From the NCBI GenBank assembly GCA_005800255.1, contig SYGW01000097.1:1-10099 (forward strand): DNA of 10,099 nucleotides, given 5' to 3'. Shown in pieces: positions 5,777-10,099 of the stretch (positions within the stretch are counted from its first letter, which is position 1; each line of letters starts with the position of its first letter). Position numbers and translations under genes: made by a program. This stretch comes from Nitrospiraceae bacterium (lineage in GTDB: Bacteria; Nitrospirota; Nitrospiria; Nitrospirales; Nitrospiraceae). The notes under the pieces are model-generated. The model worked only from the letters and a program-made list of their open reading frames with translations. It made no database searches and had not been told where the DNA came from.

Positions 5777-6957
5777 ATGGCCTACAACTCACTCAAAAAA
5801 CTATCGCGGAGAGGCTTGCGGAGATCCGTTCGGCCGGCCTCTACAAATCCGAGCGGCAGATCCTCGGTCCGCAGGGGGGCCGAGATCCGCGTCGCGCAGG
5901 GCGAAGTCCTCAATCTCTGCGCCAATAATTATCTGGGCCTCGCCAACCACCCAGCCATCCGGGAAGCCGCCATCGAAGGACTGCACGAGCATGGCTACGG
6001 CATGGCCTCCGTCCGATTCATCTGCGGCACGCAGGACCTCCACACACAACTCGAACAGACAATCAGTGCCTTCCTGGGGACCGAGGGCACCATCCTCTAT
6101 AGCTCCTGCTTTGACGCAAACGGCGGACTTTTCGAGGTCCTGCTCGACGAGCAAGACACCATCATCAGCGACGCCTTGAACCATGCCAGCCTGATCGACG
6201 GCATCAGGCTCTGCAAGGCCGCCAGGCTCCGCTATGCCTATTCCGATATGACGGACCTGGAAGCCAAACTGCGCGAATCGGCCACCAGCAAACACCGCCT
6301 GATCGCGACGGACGGGGCTTTCTCAATGGACGGGGATCTCGCACAACTCGACCGGATCGTCACACTGGCGGAGCGATACGATGCGGCCGTGATCGTGGAC
6401 GACAGCCACGCGACCAGTGTGCTCGGACGCAACGGGCAAGGCACACCGGATCATTTCGGCGTTGCGGACAAGATCGAGATCGTCACCAGCACATTGGGAA
6501 AGGCATTGGGCGGCGCAGTAGGCGGGTTTACGTCAGGACGAAAAGAAATCATCGAGCTCTTGCGGCAACGATCGCGGCCCTACCTCTTTTCCAATTCATT
6601 CCCTCCGGTGATCGCCGCGGCGGCACAACGGGCCGTGACTCTCGTGGCCCAAGGAGATGAGTTGCGGGCCAGGCTGCGCGAAAACGCGACTTTCTTCCGC
6701 GCGCAACTCACCGCACTCGGATTCCGGCTCATTCCCGGCGAGCATCCCATTATCTCGGTCATGTTCGGAGACGCGCCGCTTGCCAACAAGATGGCAGAAC
6801 GGCTGTTAGAAGAAGGGGTCTATGTCGTGGGGTCAGCTACCCGGTCGTGCCGAAAGATCAAGCCAGGATTCTGGTGCAGATGTCGGCGGCCCATACGAGA
6901 GAACAGCTCGAGCGAGCCGTTACCGCCCTCGCGGAGCCGCCGTCGAAATCGACGTGA
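5777..6957 (+). pseudogene. kbl: Frameshifted 2-amino-3-ketobutyrate CoA ligase (glycine C-acetyltransferase)
   Basis: A PLP enzyme of the alpha-oxoamine synthase group that cleaves 2-amino-3-ketobutyrate with CoA to glycine and acetyl-CoA, acting after Tdh. Preserved: [60 protein letters not shown] and the PLP lysine motif [13 protein letters not shown]. Three single-base lesions exist. A base is missing near 5801-5803, so about 25 residues are read in the wrong frame; the adjacent frame reads [19 protein letters not shown], as in normal Kbl. A G run at 5874-5879 has one extra base and restores the frame. A base is missing near 6833 (TTC expected), after which the correct sequence, [21 protein letters not shown], continues in another frame to TGA 6955-6957. 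The last lesion replaces the substrate-carboxylate arginine region. The frame as written runs on to 7042 with nonsense. Repaired length is 393 codons, close to the 398 of E. coli. No clear Shine-Dalgarno precedes ATG 5777. Confidence 0.9.
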
Positions 6958-6960
6958 TCC

Positions 6961-6976
6961 GATAGAAACGTCTATC
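6961..6976. other. Short perfect hairpin after the kbl remnant
   Basis: GATAGA and TCTATC pair perfectly around a four-base loop (AACG), three bases after the ancestral kbl stop and 56 bases before the mlaA stop. Its place between convergent genes suits a bidirectional transcript end. The stem is AT-rich and no T-run follows on either strand, so terminator function is doubtful. Confidence 0.3.
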
Positions 6977-7031
6977 TGGCCTGACCAGTCTCTTCAGTCT
7001 ATCTCGCTGCTCCAGACAGACCGCCTTCGCG

Positions 7032-8123
7032 CTATTCCCTAATCGCCTTGGCCCGTTTCTGCAGATAGGCGTTGCGAACAGCGGTGTAGAGATCGAGCGT
7101 GGCTTTCTCGACTCCCTGAAATTTCTCAAGGTTCATCGAACGCTCATTCACCATTTCTTCGATTCGGACACCAAGCTGGAGCGACGTGGATGTCATCCGA
7201 TTCTTATGGGCAATGATTGAGGGAACGTTTTTCACCTCGACGATCGGCGCGACCAGCCAATTGATCGGGTTCAAGGCAATGTCGCCAAGAAAGCCGACGA
7301 AGTCCCTGACGGTAAAGGGAGGAAGCAGCGGCAACACCAGATAGGGGCCGGGCTTGACGCCGTACCGTCCGAGTGTCTGGCCCACATCTTCCTCTGGCGT
7401 CTCCAGCCCCATGTCCTTAGCCACATCGACGATCCCCGCTCCACCTAACGTGCTGTTCACGAGAAACCGTCCCACCTCGATGCTGGCTCCCTTGAACTTC
7501 CCCTGAAATACATTGTTCAACAGACGGGGCGGAAACCTCAGATTGTAATAGATATTCTTGATACTGATCTGCACCCAGTCCGGCATAAGGAAATCGTAGC
7601 CCTTCGCGACCGGCTTGAGCACAAATCGATCGAGCTGACGGTTGAATTCGAAGATGTGGGTGTTTACCGGTTCCCAGGGATCATAGTCCGCCCCGGCTTC
7701 TTCGTCGGCTTTCGCAAAGGGATCAAGGGCTTCGTCTGGAGCCGCATCTTGCGGCACCGAAGAGGTCGACGCAGGAATCACCACAGAAGTCGAGGCAAGG
7801 GTCAGCATGGAGGTCGATAAAGGAATCGGCTCGGCTGCCTCCGGAGGATAGTATTCATTGGCCCTGGCGAACAGATCGACAGCCCTGACGAAAGGATCAA
7901 GCCGGGGATCGGCATCATCGGCCCGAATAAAACTATAGGGCTGGTTGTCCGGCGCGGTATCTGGCGCTGTGGAAGGGGCTGATGCAAGGGGCTGCTCCAC
8001 GACCGGACTCGCGTCGTTCCGCTCCTGCGGCTGTATTGTGGCGGCTCTTCCCGCACAGCCGGAAGCAAGCAGCGTCACGAAACCCAGTAGACTGACCGTC
8101 AGCAGACGAGAAGGCATTACCAC
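7032..8123 (-). CDS. mlaA: MlaA/VacJ-family lipoprotein with long acidic linker
   Basis: About 363 residues from GTG 8123, where AAGGAGG stands five bases upstream; ATG 8117 (spacer 11) is the alternative and ATG 8141 would place the Shine-Dalgarno inside the gene. A signal sequence ends in TLLASGC, a lipobox, predicting lipidation of Cys23. A linker of some 125 residues, rich in Pro, Ser, Thr, Ala and Asp, has two DPF-type motifs ([10 protein letters not shown] and [10 protein letters not shown]). The MlaA domain then starts at [20 protein letters not shown], followed by [63 protein letters not shown] and [10 protein letters not shown]. MlaA sits in the outer membrane and removes misplaced phospholipids from the outer leaflet, passing them to MlaC and MlaFEDB. 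None of those partners is in the window. The gene has no visible lesion, in contrast to both neighbours. Confidence 0.92.
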   Translation of the reverse strand: MVMPSRLLTVSLLGFVTLLASGCAGRAATIQPQERNDASPVVEQPLASAPSTAPDTAPDNQPYSFIRADDADPRLDPFVRAVDLFARANEYYPPEAAEPIPLSTSMLTLASTSVVIPASTSSVPQDAAPDEALDPFAKADEEAGADYDPWEPVNTHIFEFNRQLDRFVLKPVAKGYDFLMPDWVQISIKNIYYNLRFPPRLLNNVFQGKFKGASIEVGRFLVNSTLGGAGIVDVAKDMGLETPEEDVGQTLGRYGVKPGPYLVLPLLPPFTVRDFVGFLGDIALNPINWLVAPIVEVKNVPSIIAHKNRMTSTSLQLGVRIEEMVNERSMNLEKFQGVEKATLDLYTAVRNAYLQKRAKAIRE

Positions 8124-8128
8124 CCCGG

Positions 8129-8135
8129 CCTCCTT
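8129..8135 (-). promoter_or_regulatory. Shine-Dalgarno that places the mlaA start
   Basis: Reads AAGGAGG on the minus strand, five bases before GTG 8123 and eleven before ATG 8117. It lies inside the longer open frame that extends to 8312, which shows that the longer N-terminus, overlapping the hydrolase remnant, is not used. Confidence 0.65.
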
Positions 8136-8200
8136 AGCCATTATTCGCACCCACCCCCTATCGGGCCGCTCTGAGCAGCCACTTAACCTTGCCGAAACGG

Positions 8201-8229
8201 ACTGTATCAAATATCGAACCGATCTCCAA
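8201..8229 (-). promoter_or_regulatory. Possible sigma-70-type promoter of mlaA
   Basis: On the minus strand, TTGGAG (8229-8224), a 17-base spacer and TACAGT (8206-8201) with TG one base before it, i.e. an extended -10. Transcription would begin near 8194, leaving a leader of about 70 bases. The match is moderate (three of six at -35, four of six at -10). The 150-base stretch between the hydrolase remnant and mlaA otherwise shows nothing. Confidence 0.35.
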
Positions 8230-8275
8230 TCAATTTCACTCATTCTGATCGGTGACGTGAGGTGCGAGAAACGAA

Positions 8276-9041
8276 CTAAGACCGGATCACGGTGTGAACG
8301 AACTCGACCCATCGCAGGAAATAGGCGGCGCCACCAATCTAGTACGTGTTGTTATGATCGGCGCCTTCGATGAGATAAAAGGACTTGGGTGGCTTCGCCG
8401 CCTCGAAGACCTGCCGCCCTAGTTCGAGCGGAATGATGTCGTCTTTATCTCCGTGAATAATCAGTTTCGGCAAAGAGAGCTGTGGCAGACGATCGATCAA
8501 TGAAAAGTCCACCCTGAGCAGCCAATGAACCGGCTCCCGCCGTAATGAAACTTGGCCACCGCTTCGATCGACGGGAACGACGATTCGAGAATCAAACCTG
8601 CGGCAGGCTTCTGGACGGCTAGCCCCCCGCCCCCGCCACTGCCGCCCCGAGGGAGCGCCCGAAGAGCACGATGCGCTCAGGGCGAATCATTCTGGTTCGG
8701 GTGAGGTAATCGTACGCGCCCAGCGCATCCCGATAGAGCCCATCTTCCGAGGGCCGCCCCTGGCTTCGCCCATAGCCGCGATAATCAAACAGGAACACTG
8801 ATAGACCTGACTGGTAGAGGAGCTTCAGATTCTCCAGCCGGTTGATGATGTTGCCCGCGTTGCCGTGGCACCATAAAATGACACCTGAGGTGGCAGGGCC
8901 CTCCACATACCAGCCAAACAGCTTCGTCCCATCGGCGGCGGCGAACCAGACCTCCTCCAGCGGCAAGCCGTTGAGGGATTTCCAGTCCCGATCTTTCCAG
9001 GGGTCTGGATGTAACACAAAAATTTGATCGAGGATACTCAC
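8276..9041 (-). pseudogene. Broken alpha/beta hydrolase (YqkD/BEM46-like)
   Basis: Starts at GTG 9041 with GGGAG five bases upstream and 17 bases after the DUF4105 stop. The first 140 residues read cleanly: DGTKLFGWYVEG, the oxyanion motif WCHGNAGN, FLFDYRGYGRSQGRPSE and the nucleophile motif GRSLGAA, then a stop at 8619-8621. The next frame continues as QKPAAGLILESSFPSIEAVAKFHYGG, and from about 8535 a third frame continues as PVHWLLRVDFSLIDRLPQL, LIIHGDKDDIIP (catalytic Asp) and IEGADHNNTY (catalytic His). A TAG at 8339-8341 interrupts before IGGAAYFLRWVEFVHTV, with a final stop at 8276-8278. Lesions are therefore two single-base losses, near 8622-8640 (a C/G-rich run) and 8533-8537, and one nonsense change (TAC to TAG likely). 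Repaired length is 255 codons. The substrate of the former enzyme is unknown. Confidence 0.88.
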
Positions 9042-9058
9042 GCGATCTCCCGCTGCAC

Positions 9059-10099
9059 TCAGAAGAATGCCTGAACCGACAACACCACATCGTTGTCATG
9101 GCCGCGGTGATTGCACTCCAGCCTCATGGCCCAATTCTGGGTCAGGGCATAGCGCGACCCGACAAACCACCGGATGTCGTCGGACTTCTCACCCAGCGCA
9201 TATTTCAGATAGGTGCCGGTGGCCATGATTTTCCAGCGGTCGGTGAGGTCGGCCAGCAGGCCGGCCGTTCCACCGCCGCCGATGCGGTGCCGCTCCTCAT
9301 AGGCCTTACTATAATTCGCCTCCCCCTCCGCAAAGGCAAAATAGACCTCGCGCTTCAACCAACGACTTTCGACCGCTGCGCCGATCCCGCCATTGATCGC
9401 GCCATTGCTGCACAGGCGGCAGGCATTGTGCCGGATCGTCTGCATGCCGACATTGATCTTCCAGGAGGGGGCATGGAAGAGAGAATCCATCGGCGACAAC
9501 GACAGGACATTGGCAAGCGTCGCCCGCTCCAACCGGAACTGATCCGCCCGGTTGTAATGCCGCACCGACACGGACGCCAGCTCCAATTGCGAGTTCGGGG
9601 TATAACCGATCTCCGGATCCAAGAGATCCTGATAGCCGGCGCGAACCACGAACTCCTCATAGCTATCGTGATTGCGCCAGCCTGCACCCATCTGCGCGCG
9701 TGCAGTCTTGTGGCCCAATTCAGGCCGTTGGGCATAGGGCTCAACGGGAATATTCTCGGATGGAATCCGCAATTCGCTGCGCGCGGTCAACAACGTTCGA
9801 TTGCGCTCTTTGTACTCGGTGGCAGCCTCGTTCGCCTCGCTCTTGTACCGAAGATAATCCGAGGCCACATCCAGCACGAATGCCTGTCGAGGCACCGGAA
9901 GCTGACTCCATACATCAGATTTCGTCGCGACCTCATTCTGAATGATTTGCGACGTCAGTTCCTTCTCTTGCGGAGACAATCGTTCCCGTTTCCGGCGGAT
10001 GAGCGTACTGCGAGAGGGCCGATAGGCGATGTCGCTGACCAGCCCAGGCTGCGAAACGAGCAGGCGCACGGTATCGGCTGGAACGGTCCAAAGGAAGAA
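9059..10099 (-). CDS. DUF4105 (Lnb N-terminal-like) protein, 3' part
   Basis: The frame is open to the right edge; the 346 visible residues begin FFLWTVPADTVRLLVSQPGL, and the start lies beyond 10099. The block PADTVRLL...DIAYRPSRSTLIRR is typical of DUF4105 proteins, which have an N-terminal peptidase-like domain related to lacto-N-biosidase chaperone/Lnb and a C-terminal part rich in beta strands. An alpha-helical stretch (SPQEKELTSQIIQNEVAT and onward) is followed by many short amphipathic strands, an HNACRLCSNGAINGGIG segment with CxxC, and a final VVLSVQAFF. Ending on Phe is a common signature of outer-membrane beta-barrels. Function is unknown; outer-membrane or periplasmic placement is inferred. 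The stop (TGA) is 17 bases before the hydrolase remnant, which was probably cotranscribed. Confidence 0.78.
   Translation of the reverse strand, partial: FFLWTVPADTVRLLVSQPGLVSDIAYRPSRSTLIRRKRERLSPQEKELTSQIIQNEVATKSDVWSQLPVPRQAFVLDVASDYLRYKSEANEAATEYKERNRTLLTARSELRIPSENIPVEPYAQRPELGHKTARAQMGAGWRNHDSYEEFVVRAGYQDLLDPEIGYTPNSQLELASVSVRHYNRADQFRLERATLANVLSLSPMDSLFHAPSWKINVGMQTIRHNACRLCSNGAINGGIGAAVESRWLKREVYFAFAEGEANYSKAYEERHRIGGGGTAGLLADLTDRWKIMATGTYLKYALGEKSDDIRWFVGSRYALTQNWAMRLECNHRGHDNDVVLSVQAFF

Noticed and set aside
6958..7042. C-terminal extension of Kbl beyond the family end
   Set aside because: It is out-of-frame sequence after the last frameshift; the ancestral stop at 6955-6957 is in the correct frame.
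8124..8312. Longer N-terminus of MlaA
   Set aside because: A Shine-Dalgarno lies inside it, and the lipoprotein signal must be at the N-terminus.

Overview
The window is about 10.1 kb of GC-rich bacterial DNA carrying mostly envelope and periplasmic genes from a Gram-negative organism: signal peptides, a lipoprotein of the MlaA family, a TonB-like C-terminal domain and an outer-membrane-type C-terminus. The gene set, paired SUMF1-fold proteins beside hemD, and the style of the intergenic repeats look like Nitrospira (Nitrospirota). That is an impression from sequence style, not a proof.

Layout. At the left end, on the + strand, is the 3' part of a SUMF1-fold gene, followed after 8 bases by a uroporphyrinogen-III synthase gene (hemD). 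It converges, with only 14 bases between stops, on a leftward four-gene cluster. In transcription order this encodes a TonB-C-like periplasmic protein, a YceI-family protein, a LolA/DUF4412-like exported protein and a second SUMF1-fold protein. All four have N-terminal signal peptides. A 130-base element with imperfect terminal inverted repeats lies between the YceI and LolA-like genes.

The centre is a decayed threonine-degradation pair on the + strand. tdh (L-threonine 3-dehydrogenase) has an in-frame TAG and a -1 frameshift. kbl (2-amino-3-ketobutyrate CoA ligase) has three single-base frameshifts, two of which cancel. Between them sits an inverted pair of heptamer repeat arrays. After repair of the lesions the two reading frames come to 341 and 393 codons, the normal family sizes, so these were once ordinary genes.

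On the right, all on the minus strand, are an intact MlaA-type lipoprotein gene with an unusual linker, a broken alpha/beta hydrolase gene whose catalytic Ser and its Asp/His pair lie in different reading frames, and the 3' part of a DUF4105 gene.

The main story is selective decay. Three genes carry eight clear inactivating lesions (six single-base indels and two TAG substitutions), while the neighbouring genes are clean. I see no phage, transposase, CRISPR array, tRNA or rRNA, and no convincing new multi-gene system. The most unusual items are the two repeat structures, the cysteine-less SUMF1 pair around hemD, and the pseudogene cluster.
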